DNA of 64,000 nt from Alkalihalobacillus sp. YIM B00296 (GTDB lineage: Bacteria; Bacillota; Bacilli; Bacillales; Fictibacillaceae). A program made the translations under genes and the position numbers. The notes beneath the pieces are model-generated. The model was not told the origin of the DNA and did no database searches. It saw nothing but the letters and a program-made list of their open reading frames with translations. The stretch spans positions 1-64,000 of the forward strand of contig NZ_JAIBLJ010000011.1 of the NCBI RefSeq assembly GCF_020179385.1, in the 5' to 3' direction. Shown here in pieces: positions 50,978-60,592 of the stretch; the stretch's first letter is position 1; the number at the start of each line of letters is the position of its first letter.

Positions 50978-52825
50978 TCAATCTATAATATTCACATTAT
51001 AATCCTCGAGCCATGTATTGATCTGTGCAAGATGGGCGATCAATTGAGGACCTGTCATCAACTGTCCGAACCAAGGTGTTTTGAAGGCTTCCCCATCTGT
51101 ATCGATGATTTCCTTCACTTTATTCCGATCAATCAAATCCAGAATCGGTGAAGAATCCTTGCCGATGATAGAACTGAGCCACTCTTTCACGAGGCGGGTA
51201 TATTCCGGATGATGTGTTTTCGGGTATGGACTCTTTTTCCGATACAAGATTTCATTCGGAAGGATACCTTCAAGTGCTTTCCGCAATATCCCTTTTTCCC
51301 TACCTCCAAGCATCTTCATCTCCCAAGGGATATTCCATGCATATTCTACAATCCTATGATCGGCAAACGGAACCCTTACTTCAAGGCTGGCCCCCATGCT
51401 CATACGATCCTTTCGATCTAGCAGTGTGGCCATGAACCAATGCATATTCAGGTAGGACATCTCTCTTCTTCTCGCTTCAGGAGGTTTTTCACCATCAAGT
51501 TTAGGGGTTTCGTTGACCGTCTGTTTGTATCGATGCTGGACGTAATTTTTCAGGTCTAGCCTTTTCCGCAAGTCTGGCCGTAAAATCGATTCGCGTTCAC
51601 CAGTCGAGTGCATCCATGGAAAAGTTGCCCTTTCCAGCAACTCTGGTCGATAAAACCACGGGTATCCTCCAAATATTTCGTCGGCACATTCCCCTGACAA
51701 CCCTACGGTAAATTGTTGTTTGATTTCCTCACAGAACCAGAGCAGGGAAGAATCGACATCCGCCATTCCTGGTAAGTCCCGCATATGGATGGCTGCTGTC
51801 AGATAGTGCTTTAATTTTGCATTATCGATTACGGAAGTGTGATGGACGGTTTTCAGATACTCCCGCATGATTTTAATCCACGGTCCGTCAGAATTCGGCT
51901 GGAAAGTGCTTTTCTTGAAATACAATTCATTTTCTTCATAGTCAATCGAGTACGTATGGAGCGCCCCACGTCCCTTTTGTTGAAAATAACGGGATGCAAT
52001 CGCACTGATCGCACTGGAATCTACACCGCCTGAAAGGAAAGTGCAGACAGGTACGTCGGCCACCAGTTGTCGTTCAACGGAGTCTTGCAACAACCACCGC
52101 ACCTTTTCAACAGTTTCATCAAGCGAATCTGTATGTTCTTCACATTTTACATCCCAGTAGCGCCAGATTTTCAATCCATTCTTGTCGAACCTTAACGCAT
52201 GCCCTGCCCTTAACTCGTTGATCCCCCGATATATACCGTGACCTGGAGTCCTTGAAGGTCCTAATCCAAAGATTTCTTGCAGACCCTCCCGATCGACTTC
52301 GGCCTTCACATGTGGATGAGCGAGAATCGCTTTCAACTCTGAGCCGAAGAGTAAAGAACTTCCTTTTTCACAGTAAAATAACGGCTTCACCCCGAGCCGA
52401 TCCCGAGCCATAAAGACCTGCTCCTTATTCTCATCCCAGATTGCAAAAGCGTAAATGCCATTGAGATGATCGACACACCCCTCTCCCCACTCGATGTAGC
52501 TGGTCAAAAGAACTTCCGTATCACTATGTGAATTGAATCGGTGCCCTTTTGAAACTAAAACTTTACGAATGTCTTCCGTATTGTACAATTCGCCATTATA
52601 GACCATCGTATATTGTTCCGTTTTTTGGACCTTCTGCATCGGTTGTCCGCCGCCTGCTGGGTCTACTACGATCAGACGGGCATGACCGAACGCGACCTGG
52701 GGCTCGTTCCAGTGCGCTGTAGCATCCGGCCCACGTTTCCCAAGGGTTGATGCCATCGTTTGTATTGTTGCCGTTTCTTTTGCCAAATTATCTTTAAAAT
52801 TGATCCATCCTGTGATCCCACACAT
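50978..52825 (-). CDS. asnO: Asparagine synthetase (glutamine-hydrolysing), AsnO type
   Basis: A 615-residue enzyme with an N-terminal glutamine amidotransferase domain starting at the catalytic Cys2 (MCGITGW), NGELYN, and a C-terminal synthetase domain with the pyrophosphatase loop SGGVDSSAI and the GECADEIFGGY stretch. It makes asparagine from aspartate, glutamine and ATP. Length matches B. subtilis AsnO (YisO, 614), which is the sporulation-associated one of three synthetases. The gene is next to mtnE and near yisL/yisK, as part of the B. subtilis yis block. Confidence 0.92.
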   Translation of the reverse strand: MCGITGWINFKDNLAKETATIQTMASTLGKRGPDATAHWNEPQVAFGHARLIVVDPAGGGQPMQKVQKTEQYTMVYNGELYNTEDIRKVLVSKGHRFNSHSDTEVLLTSYIEWGEGCVDHLNGIYAFAIWDENKEQVFMARDRLGVKPLFYCEKGSSLLFGSELKAILAHPHVKAEVDREGLQEIFGLGPSRTPGHGIYRGINELRAGHALRFDKNGLKIWRYWDVKCEEHTDSLDETVEKVRWLLQDSVERQLVADVPVCTFLSGGVDSSAISAIASRYFQQKGRGALHTYSIDYEENELYFKKSTFQPNSDGPWIKIMREYLKTVHHTSVIDNAKLKHYLTAAIHMRDLPGMADVDSSLLWFCEEIKQQFTVGLSGECADEIFGGYPWFYRPELLERATFPWMHSTGERESILRPDLRKRLDLKNYVQHRYKQTVNETPKLDGEKPPEARRREMSYLNMHWFMATLLDRKDRMSMGASLEVRVPFADHRIVEYAWNIPWEMKMLGGREKGILRKALEGILPNEILYRKKSPYPKTHHPEYTRLVKEWLSSIIGKDSSPILDLIDRNKVKEIIDTDGEAFKTPWFGQLMTGPQLIAHLAQINTWLEDYNVNIID

Positions 52826-52932
52826 TTTGTTACCTCACCCTTCCAGGGATTCGATAATCCTACATCTCTCTACACACTTTATGCGCAGAAAAATGAAATG
52901 TGCCCATCACGATGGTTATTGGTTTTTAGAAA

Positions 52933-54111
52933 TCAGAGGTGTTTCGAATGTACGTCGATCATCCGATCTGCCGCTTCAAGCAAACGATGCTTTTCACAAT
53001 TCAGGCCGACCCTCACGAATCCTTCTCCAGTCTCTCCGAATCCGTTTCCTGGTGCAACGATGACATGTGCTTTTTCAATCAAAAGTTCAGCATAATCCTC
53101 CGATGTATATCCTTCCGGTACAGGAATCCATGAGAAGAATGAGCCTTTGGGATAATCGACATCCCAGCCATTGTCCCTCAGCTTTGAAATGAAAGCGTTA
53201 CGACGGTCTTCATATATCGCAGTAAGCTCATGCACACATTCTTGTGGCCCATTCAATGCACTAGCCGCTGCTTCTTGTATACCGCCGTAAATACCGCAAT
53301 AATAATGATCTTGGATGAGGTTGATCGCTTCCACGACTTCCTCATTCCCCAACGCAAATCCGACACGCCAACCGGCCATATTGTAAGTCTTGGAGAGCGT
53401 GTACATTTCGACCCCGACTTCTTTTGCTCCTTTTGTCTGGAGAAAGCTGATTGGTTTTTTACCGTCAAACCCGATTGAACCGTAAGCGAAATCATGCACG
53501 ATACAACACCCTGTTTTTTCACCAAGCCTGACCGTTTCTTCGAAGAATCCTGAGGTTGCGATCCCTGCTGTCGGATTGTTCGGATAGTTCAGGAACATCA
53601 ACTTCGCTTTTTGGAGGACTTCTTCTGGGATAGAGTCGTAATCAGGCAGGAAGTCATTCTCCCTTTTCAAAGGCATCCTGTATTGTTTTGCTCCAGCGAT
53701 GGCAATACCAGATTCATAGTCCGGATAACCTGGATCAGGTACCAATACAGTATCTCCATGATTCAGAAGGCATTGGCTTACTTCTACGAGACCCGCCTTT
53801 GCTCCGAATAGGATAGCGACTTCTTTTTCCGGATCCAGTTCCACATCGTATTCCCGTTCATAGTAGTCTGCGATCGCCTTTTTAAGAAAAGTGTGGCCGC
53901 GGAAAGGCGGGTATTTGTGATGAACCGGGTTGGTTGCAGACGTTTGGAGAGTCTCTATTATGTGATCTGGTGTAGGCTGGTCTGGGTTCCCTTGCCCCAA
54001 ATTGATCATGTCATAACCGGCTTGATAGTAGGGTTCTATTTTATTTACAAGCTTTGCAAAAAATTGTTCAGGTAAACGTTTGATAGAGTCTGATTGCTGG
54101 AAATGAGCCAA
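52933..54111 (-). CDS. mtnE: Methionine salvage aminotransferase MtnE
   Basis: A 392-residue fold-type I PLP enzyme. The PLP Lys is in YTLSKTYNMAGWRVG, PLP-binding stretches are GAKAGLVEV and YPNNPTAG, and Arg in RVGLNCE fixes the substrate carboxylate. The sequence fits B. subtilis MtnE (YkrV) closely: INLGQGNPDQPTPDHI, DPGYPDYESG and HDFAYGSIGFDG. It transaminates the 2-oxo acid of methylthioribose salvage to methionine. Other Mtn genes are absent from the window except the broken mtnU next door, and no S-box was seen upstream. Confidence 0.85.
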   Translation of the reverse strand: MAHFQQSDSIKRLPEQFFAKLVNKIEPYYQAGYDMINLGQGNPDQPTPDHIIETLQTSATNPVHHKYPPFRGHTFLKKAIADYYEREYDVELDPEKEVAILFGAKAGLVEVSQCLLNHGDTVLVPDPGYPDYESGIAIAGAKQYRMPLKRENDFLPDYDSIPEEVLQKAKLMFLNYPNNPTAGIATSGFFEETVRLGEKTGCCIVHDFAYGSIGFDGKKPISFLQTKGAKEVGVEMYTLSKTYNMAGWRVGFALGNEEVVEAINLIQDHYYCGIYGGIQEAAASALNGPQECVHELTAIYEDRRNAFISKLRDNGWDVDYPKGSFFSWIPVPEGYTSEDYAELLIEKAHVIVAPGNGFGETGEGFVRVGLNCEKHRLLEAADRMIDVHSKHL

Positions 54112-54186
54112 ACTGATAACCTCCTGTACGATGAAAAGTATAAGTGTAATTGTCGTAAAATTCTAATCATTTATGTTAAAGTGTAA

Positions 54187-54618
54187 ACGACTAAATGTAA
54201 AGGGATTTATACTGAAAAATATAAGGATGGCCATTTTGAATTAGATGGCGTCCCTTCGGCAGGATTCATCTGTTATGATATCCGCTTTCCCGAATGGATG
54301 CGAAAGCATGCGCTCGAAGGGGCTGAAATTTTGTTTGTCACTGCTGAATGGCCGAAACCGAGGACAGAGCATTGGCGTAACCTCTTATTGAAACGTGCGA
54401 TTGAAAACCAATGCTATGTCGTAGCATGCAACCGGATCGGTGCTGACCCAGACAATGAGTTCGGTGGCCACTCCATTATCATCAACCCATGGGGAGAAAT
54501 CATGGCAGAAGCCGAAGAAACGGAAACCATATTATACGCGGACATCTCGATTGACGAACTGAATGAAATCCGTACACGCATACCAATCTACGAAGACCGC
54601 CGCACCGATTTATACTGA
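54187..54618 (+). pseudogene. mtnU: 5'-truncated mtnU (omega-amidase of methionine salvage)
   Basis: The open frame from 54187 to 54618 encodes the C-terminal half of a carbon-nitrogen hydrolase: ELDGVPSAGFICYDIRFPEWMRKHALEGAEILFVTAEWPKPRTEHW and ending RTRIPIYEDRRTDLY. The catalytic Cys (ICYDIRFPE) is present, but the N-terminal half with the catalytic Glu and Lys is gone; the frame has a stop at 54184. The part resembles B. subtilis MtnU (YkrU), which lies next to mtnE there. A start at 54298 is possible but cannot give an active enzyme. Confidence 0.8.
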
Positions 54619-54641
54619 TCAACGAGTTTATACCCTTCATC

Positions 54642-54700
54642 GGTGCCAGGTACACTTTCAAACCCCTTAAGCCATATGGGTTTTCAAACGATGCCTGGTA
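54642..54700 (+). repeat. Imperfect palindrome after mtnU remnant
   Basis: Arms TGCCAGGTACACTTTCAAACC and GGTTTTCAAACGATGCCTGG can pair with several mismatches around GCCATATGG. It may serve as a terminator, though there is no clean T run. Confidence 0.4.
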
Positions 54701-54777
54701 CATTTTCTGTTCGGGATGCTTCCTTTTTCATTCAAATGATATTATTGCCTGTCAGGAATGAGTCGATTTAGGAAGGT

Positions 54778-55857
54778 CTCACCGGCTTGCTGATATAGTA
54801 TCCTTGTACTTGGTCACATCCAAAATTCTTTAAAGTGAGCAATTGGTTTCTCGTTTCGACCCCTTCGGCAAGGACCATGACATCCAGCCCTTCACACATG
54901 GTAATGATAGCACGAACAATCGCTGCATCAGAATTGAATTCATCAAGGTTCCGTATGAATGATTGGTCGATTTTTAAAATATCGATCGGGAAATCCCGCT
55001 TAAAGAAGAATTACCTGTACCGAAATCATATACTGATATTTTTACACCGAGAGACCTCAATTGGTTGATGATCCATAAGCTGTGTTCTACATCTTCAAGC
55101 ATGATGCTTTCTGTCAATTCGATATGGAGAGAAGATGCGTTCAATCCCGAAACCCTTAAGCTTTCTTTCACTTCATCAACAAATTCTACCCGCTGGAACT
55201 GTTTTCCGGAAACATTCACACAGACCGATAACGCCTTCAACCCTTGATTATGCCATTTCTTTGCCTGCTTACATGCCTTATCAAGGACCCATTTCCCGAT
55301 TTCGTTGATCAATCCCGCTTCCTCAGCGATCGGAATGAATACGTTCGGCGGTATCATCCCTTGTTTCGTATGATTCCTCGGGATGAGAATCAAAAATTCA
55401 TCTGCTGCAAAGCGTGCGAGAAACTGTCCCTGCTGCATCATACCGTTCATGTTACGCGATACATGCTTCAAGATCCGATCACCGGCTTGATGGACCAAAC
55501 TATCATTGATCATCTTGAATTCATCTAAATCTACCACATGATCTGCGGTTGGTAAAAGAGTTCAAATTCCCCCAACACCATCGCTTTTCGAAGATGATTT
55601 TCCATTTCAAGCCGCTCATTGATTGAATCATCCATCTCCATTGTAAAAAATTGAACGCTGTTTCTTCCCTCTAATTTTGCCCGATGCATCGCTAAATTCG
55701 CATTTTTCAAGAGCATCACATTGCCTTCGGGAATCGGTTGAAGGACTTCGATTGAGCCGTCCTGATTGAAACCCTTCACCATTCCAGGTTCTGCATGATC
55801 GCCTCGAGTCACCATTAATGGGTAAAGAGAGCGCGAATCCGCGATGCTCATTATCAT
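54778..55857 (-). pseudogene. Broken GGDEF/EAL-domain gene
   Basis: Fragments in order on the minus strand: end of a GGDEF domain (NANLAMHRAKLEGRNSVQFF), start of an EAL domain (ENHLRKAMVLGEFELFYQPQI), then a frame change near 55535 into a second GGDEF piece (VDLDEFKMINDSLVHQAGD... FAADEFLILIP), followed by the rest of EAL (GMIPPNVFIPIAEEAGL, ELTESIML, VYDFGTGNSSL), and another frame change near 55001 before FPIDILKIDQ and the end. The EAL/ExLxR signature was lost with the inserted GGDEF piece, and DDFGTG has become YDFGTG. No c-di-GMP activity is expected. Confidence 0.82.
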
Positions 55858-56147
55858 TTTCGTGCTTCCCCAGCTCGATTTATGATTTGATCATTTTTAA
55901 GACACATCCACCTCTTTTATCGACCATTCCTGTTGACCTCTTCATTCTTAACAGGGTGTAAAAACTCCTATTTTACTATTTTTCTCACATGGAAGACGGG
56001 TCTTTTGTTCTAGTTTATTTCAATTTCTGTTAAGATACTTTTTTAATTGATAAGATTCCCCTATTTGTAAAATTGAGCATTAACCCCCTTGTCCTTAAAT
56101 GGTATACTGATAATTACATTCAAAAAAGAAACAAAGGCTTGATACAT
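55858..56147. other. Intergenic region
   Basis: About 290 bases without recognised gene or structured RNA. It includes an AT-rich stretch and possible promoter of the downstream secreted-protein gene (TATACT near 56104 without a fitting -35). Confidence 0.5.
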
Positions 56148-56546
56148 ATGAAAAATCTATTATTCGGAATTCTAACATTTGCAGTATTGTTTGGCGTGTC
56201 TTCTCTAGCCGTGAGTCCTGAGTTGACGGACATTTTTGTAGATGATCAACAGATGGAACAAATGGAAGATCTGAGACAAAAAGAACGGAACACGTCCAAC
56301 TCCCCTTCAATTTCACCAGAAAATATGCTGAAACAGACCGGGCGGGAATGGAAATCCTTCTCAGACCACGAACGACTTACATTTGCAATCCACCTGGCAA
56401 AAGGACTGAAGGAAAGAGGCATCCCTATCGAGGCTCCAAGCCAGATCATTGAAAAAATCGACCATTACTATGAATCGAACCCGACAGATGAAACGATTAA
56501 AAAAGCGATCATGGCCCTCATTGCTGAAGACCGCTTTACCGATTGA
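56148..56546 (+). CDS. Hypothetical protein with signal peptide or N-terminal anchor
   Basis: A 132-residue protein with an N-terminal hydrophobic segment (residues about 3-22) and a soluble, acidic helical domain. The rest is without Cys or recognised motif; NMLKQTGREWKSFSDHERLTF and the regular helix spacing suggest a small helical domain. The frame extends to 56073, but the signal-like start MKNLLFGILTFAVLF begins at 56148. It might be secreted or membrane-attached. The family is not recognised. Confidence 0.7.
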   Translation: MKNLLFGILTFAVLFGVSSLAVSPELTDIFVDDQQMEQMEDLRQKERNTSNSPSISPENMLKQTGREWKSFSDHERLTFAIHLAKGLKERGIPIEAPSQIIEKIDHYYESNPTDETIKKAIMALIAEDRFTD

Positions 56547-56548
56547 AC

Positions 56549-56635
56549 GAAAAAAAGAGCTTGTCCGTCCGGCTTAGACATGTGTACCATACACTTGTCA
56601 GTTCCCACTCAGCCGCTCTGGAAAGCTCTTTCTTG
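56549..56635. terminator. Hairpin between the hypothetical gene and yisL
   Basis: Outer arms AAAGAGCTT / AAGCTCTTT enclose an inner hairpin ACATGTGTA / TACACTTGT. T-rich sequence lies on both sides. It is between convergent genes, so it can act for both. Confidence 0.65.
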
Positions 56636-56648
56636 ATGATTTGACATA

Positions 56649-56996
56649 TTATAATACGCTGTAGCCTAAATACAATACCAGAATAAAGGATATGAAGAAC
56701 ATGATCCACATTCCGGTGACAGAAGCACCTTTTTTCGCTTTCGCTAAAACCATTTCCATACTTCCGATCACCCAAATACCAGCCAACGCTTTGACAAATA
56801 GACTGATTGCATAATAACCGCCTGATAAGTGTTGGATAAACAACATTCCACCGGTAACGATAATGAAGACATAAAATAATCTTAAAATCATGCTTGTGAT
56901 CTTATGGCCCTTTGCTTTACCTGCTTTCATCAAGAAATACGATACAATAAACAGGATGATCGCAATCGCCCATGACGTAACATGTGCATGAAGCAT
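56649..56996 (-). CDS. yisL: YisL family (UPF0344) membrane protein
   Basis: A 115-residue protein with four transmembrane segments. MLHAHVTSWAIAIILFIVSYF, KGHKITSMILRLFYVFIIVTGG and the last hydrophobic helix match B. subtilis YisL (118 residues), a UPF0344 protein of unknown role. The frame is open 13 codons further, but AGGAGG lies eight bases before the ATG at 56996. Located next to asnO and yisK as in B. subtilis, though in another order. Confidence 0.88.
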   Translation of the reverse strand: MLHAHVTSWAIAIILFIVSYFLMKAGKAKGHKITSMILRLFYVFIIVTGGMLFIQHLSGGYYAISLFVKALAGIWVIGSMEMVLAKAKKGASVTGMWIMFFISFILVLYLGYSVL

Positions 56997-57142
56997 CCAG
57001 CATTCCTCCTCCTCAAACTCAATCGATTTCATCATATCAGAACCCCTTTTAAATTGGAAATCTGATGCTGAGGGTGTTTTGGAATAGCGTTTTCATTTAT
57101 AATGAGAAAAGAGTCAAAAATGAAAAGAATGGAGTGAGCCAC

Positions 57143-58354
57143 ATGAGTAAAGTAAAAAATCAACATGGCACAGAAGAAATTATTTCTAAAACAGAACAAT
57201 ATGGAGCAAAGAACTATCTCCCACTCCCTATCGTAATCTCTGAAGCTGAAGGTGTTTGGGTTAAGGACCCTGAAGGCAATAAATATATGGACATGCTGAG
57301 TGCATATTCTGCCGTCAATCAAGGGCACCGTCACCCGAAGATCATCAAAGCTCTTAAACAACAGGCTGATCGTGTAACACTCACATCACGCGCATTCCAC
57401 AACGATCAATTAGCTCCATTTTATGAAAAAGTAGCAAAATTGACGAATAAAGACATGGTCCTTCCTATGAACACAGGAGCAGAGGCGGTTGAAACGGCAA
57501 TCAAAACAGTACGCCGCTGGGCTTACGATGTAAAAGGTGTAGCCGATAACCAAGCAGAAATCATTGCATGCGAAGGTAATTTCCACGGCAGGACGATGAC
57601 AGCAGTCTCCCTTTCTTCTGAGGAAGAATATAAACGAGGCTTCGGTCCGATGCTTCCAGGGATCAAGGTCATCCCATACGGTGACATTGAAGCTCTGCGT
57701 AATGCTATCACGGAAAATACAGCAGCATTCCTGTTCGAACCGATCCAGGGTGAAGCCGGCATCAACATTCCTGCAGATGGGTTCCTGAAAGAAGCACGTG
57801 AATTATGTACTTCAGAAAAAGTATTGATGGTTGCTGACGAAATCCAATCCGGATTAGGACGCTCTGGGAAAACGTTCGCATGTGATTGGGAAAACGTCGA
57901 ACCAGACATGTATATTCTAGGTAAAGCACTTGGCGGCGGAGTATTCCCGATTTCCTGCGTTGCGGCAAACAAAGATATCCTAGGTGTTTTCACCCCAGGC
58001 TCCCACGGTTCCACATTTGGAGGGAACCCGTTAGGATGTGCAGTATCCATCGCTTCACTTGAAGTTTTAGAAGAAGAAAAATTGGTAGAACGTTCATTAG
58101 AATTAGGGAACTACTTCCAAGAGGAATTGAAGAAAATCAACAATCCGAAGATCAAAGAGGTTCGCGGACGGGGATTATTCATCGGTGTCGAACTTACAGA
58201 AGCAGCACGTCCTTATTGCGAACAGTTGAAAGAAAGAGGATTGCTTTGTAAAGAAACGCATGATACTGTCATCCGTTTCGCCCCACCGCTTGTCATTGAG
58301 AAGAAAGACTTGGAATGGGCAATCGGAAAAATCAAAGAAGTGCTCGAAGCATAA
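57143..58354 (+). CDS. rocD: Ornithine aminotransferase RocD
   Basis: A 403-residue class III aminotransferase with the PLP Lys in [15 protein letters not shown], substrate stretch [14 protein letters not shown], and [16 protein letters not shown]. It converts ornithine and 2-oxoglutarate to glutamate semialdehyde (then P5C) and glutamate. B. subtilis RocD is 401 residues. The gene stands alone here, not with rocE/rocF; its product feeds the same P5C pool used by the proline operon at 40.4-43.7 kb. The frame opens at 57065, but GGAGTG lies six bases before the ATG at 57143, where the family begins. Confidence 0.93.
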   Translation: MSKVKNQHGTEEIISKTEQYGAKNYLPLPIVISEAEGVWVKDPEGNKYMDMLSAYSAVNQGHRHPKIIKALKQQADRVTLTSRAFHNDQLAPFYEKVAKLTNKDMVLPMNTGAEAVETAIKTVRRWAYDVKGVADNQAEIIACEGNFHGRTMTAVSLSSEEEYKRGFGPMLPGIKVIPYGDIEALRNAITENTAAFLFEPIQGEAGINIPADGFLKEARELCTSEKVLMVADEIQSGLGRSGKTFACDWENVEPDMYILGKALGGGVFPISCVAANKDILGVFTPGSHGSTFGGNPLGCAVSIASLEVLEEEKLVERSLELGNYFQEELKKINNPKIKEVRGRGLFIGVELTEAARPYCEQLKERGLLCKETHDTVIRFAPPLVIEKKDLEWAIGKIKEVLEA

Positions 58355-58368
58355 AAAACAAGGATGGA

Positions 58369-58397
58369 GAACAGGCCCAACAGGGTCTGTTCTTTTA
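58369..58397 (+). terminator. Terminator after rocD
   Basis: Stem AGAACAGgCC / GGgtCTGTTCT with a five-base loop followed by TTTTA, 15 bases past the rocD stop. Confidence 0.75.
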
Positions 58398-58489
58398 TGA
58401 TTTCAGGACTTTCTTCAGTTCTTATTAAGGATCAAGATGAATATGTCTATGATAGCTTATCTTATTTTTCATCTTTGGAGGGTCCGTTT

Positions 58490-58945
58490 ATGAAAAACGT
58501 ACGAATCTGGTTACATATCGCGCTGCTAGGAAGTTTTGCACTCCCCTGGCTTAAAATCCCTTTTATTGTCACCGTTGTTCCTGTTGTCGGTTACCAGCTT
58601 CCTTTCAAAACAAATTCACTCGCGAACCAACTGAACAGTTTAGGAGTCATGTCGATCAGTTACGACCAAATCGCCTCAATTTACGTGATGCTGGTGGCAC
58701 CTGTCATTGCTGCATTGGTTTTAGTGATGTTACTTTTAAAGCGGAAACCAAGCGTTTATCTGGATAGTGTAGCGGGTATGATTTCAGTGATGAGCTGTCT
58801 GTACATCCTTACCAATACGGGAAACATCGTCACATTCGGATTCTATGTGACCCTGATTATTTCTCTGCTGCTTGTTGCATCACCATTGTTACATGGGGAA
58901 AAAGAAAAGAGTATCCGTGTCCAGAACCAAGCCGTGTTGAAGTGA
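58490..58945 (+). CDS. Hypothetical four-helix membrane protein
   Basis: A 151-residue protein with four hydrophobic segments (about residues 7-30, 63-83, 93-110 and 113-132). A larger open frame starts at 58364, but TTTGGAGGGT is eight bases before the ATG at 58490. No family recognised. Confidence 0.7.
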   Translation: MKNVRIWLHIALLGSFALPWLKIPFIVTVVPVVGYQLPFKTNSLANQLNSLGVMSISYDQIASIYVMLVAPVIAALVLVMLLLKRKPSVYLDSVAGMISVMSCLYILTNTGNIVTFGFYVTLIISLLLVASPLLHGEKEKSIRVQNQAVLK

Positions 58946-59040
58946 ACTTTAAACCCGATAAGTACTTTACACCCCTTTTTCTGCTCTCTAAGGTACTTGG
59001 GAAAAACCACAATCAAAAATACCGTGGTAGAACCAATTTT

Positions 59041-59088
59041 AAAAAAGGATTGACCCGAAATTTGTTCAACTGTGGGTCAATCCTTTTT
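59041..59088. terminator. Bidirectional terminator before the GabD-like gene
   Basis: Stem AAAAAGGATTGACCC / GGGTCAATCCTTTTT (15 pairs) with a loop of about 15 bases. It serves the minus-strand aldehyde dehydrogenase and possibly the plus-strand membrane protein gene. Confidence 0.85.
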
Positions 59089-59097
59089 CCGTTTATT

Positions 59098-60531
59098 CTA
59101 TTCTTTTAAACCGATTGAGATGTACTTGGTCTCAAGATATTCTTCAATTCCCTCGATTCCGCCTTCCCGGCCTAGTCCACTCTGTTTCATGCCTCCGAAT
59201 GGAGCTTGTGCCGCTGAAGGGACGCCATCATTCCATCCGACAATACCATAATCAAGGGCCTCTACGATTTTCAATCCCCGGCTATAATGCTCACTGAACA
59301 CATACGCGGCTAAACCATACGGCGTCATGTTTGCATACTTCACAGCTTCTTCATCCGTTTTTACCTTCTGAATCGGTGCCACAGGGCCAAAAGTCTCTTC
59401 GTTCATGATCAACATGTTTGGTTCTACGTCGATGAGTACAGTCGGTTCATAGAAATATGTTCCGTTTTCAGCTTCATGGCCTTTTCCACCGACAACACAC
59501 TTCGCCCCCTGGTTGATCGCATTCTGCACATGCTTTCCGACTTTCTCGTATGCGTCTTTATTGATCATCGGCCCGATGTCAGTATCCTCGTCAAAACCAT
59601 TCCCAACCCTCAGTTTTTCCGTTACAGCAACGATTTCCTCAATGAATTCATCGTAAATTTTTTCCTGGACATAAATCCGATTGCCACAAATGCAGGTCTG
59701 TCCCCCATTACGGAACTTGGATGCGACGGTCTGTTGGGCCGCGTATTTAATGTCCGCATCATCAAGGACGATAATCGGTGCATGTCCGCCAAGCTCAAGA
59801 GACATATTTTTCACCTGATCCGCACCTTGTTTCATCAACAGCTTTCCGACTTCTGTCGAGCCAGTGAACGTCACTTTACGGACTTTCGGATTCGACAAAA
59901 GCTCCTCCCCGATTTCAGAGGATTTACCGGATACGATGTTGACGACCCCCTTCGGAATACCTGCTTCCTGGCAAAGCTCCACTAGACGGACAGCAGTCAA
60001 TGGCGTTTCATTCGGTGGTTTGACGACAAACGTACATCCAGCCGCTAATGCAGGACCCAACTTCCGGGTGATCATTGCAGCAGGGAAGTTCCATGGTGTA
60101 ATCGCCCCGACCACACCCACTGGCTGCTTGATGACTTGCATCCTTTTACTTTCTTTTGAAGAAGGGATTGTTCTGCCGTAAATCCGTTTTCCTTCCTCAG
60201 CAAACCATTTCAGAAAGGATGCCGCATACTGGACTTCTCCTTTGGATTCCTTCAATGGTTTCCCCATTTCTTCAGTCATGAGCTTTCCCAGCTCATCCAC
60301 ATGTTCAAGCATCAGATCATGCAATTTTTCCAGGTAGGCTGCGCGATCATAAGCTGTCAGATTCGACCACGATGGAAACGCCTCATAAGCTGCATCTATT
60401 GCCATTTTCGCTTCCTTTTTCCCGCCTTTAGGAACGGTGCCGACGAGATCACCTGTTGCAGGATTCACTACTTTGACTTTTTCGAGACCATAATCAGACC
60501 ATTCATTATTGATAAAAATACCTTTATCCAT
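59098..60531 (-). CDS. Succinate-semialdehyde dehydrogenase-like ALDH (GabD type)
   Basis: A 477-residue aldehyde dehydrogenase of the GabD/SSADH branch. It has ITPWNFPAAMITRKLGPALAAGCTFVVKPP, the general-base Glu in LELGGHAPI and the catalytic Cys in RNGGQTCICGNR. The second Cys two residues later is common in SSADHs. The expected reaction is oxidation of succinate semialdehyde to succinate with NAD(P)+, but the exact substrate is inferred. The gene is upstream-adjacent to the FAH-family gene (60593) on the same strand with a 61-base gap, so an aromatic or GABA catabolic link is conceivable. Confidence 0.87.
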   Translation of the reverse strand: MDKGIFINNEWSDYGLEKVKVVNPATGDLVGTVPKGGKKEAKMAIDAAYEAFPSWSNLTAYDRAAYLEKLHDLMLEHVDELGKLMTEEMGKPLKESKGEVQYAASFLKWFAEEGKRIYGRTIPSSKESKRMQVIKQPVGVVGAITPWNFPAAMITRKLGPALAAGCTFVVKPPNETPLTAVRLVELCQEAGIPKGVVNIVSGKSSEIGEELLSNPKVRKVTFTGSTEVGKLLMKQGADQVKNMSLELGGHAPIIVLDDADIKYAAQQTVASKFRNGGQTCICGNRIYVQEKIYDEFIEEIVAVTEKLRVGNGFDEDTDIGPMINKDAYEKVGKHVQNAINQGAKCVVGGKGHEAENGTYFYEPTVLIDVEPNMLIMNEETFGPVAPIQKVKTDEEAVKYANMTPYGLAAYVFSEHYSRGLKIVEALDYGIVGWNDGVPSAAQAPFGGMKQSGLGREGGIEGIEEYLETKYISIGLKE

Positions 60532-60592
60532 CGTAACGCCTCCATTTTAAAAATGATCGTAACTACTAAACAATTCCATTAGGTACGGACGA

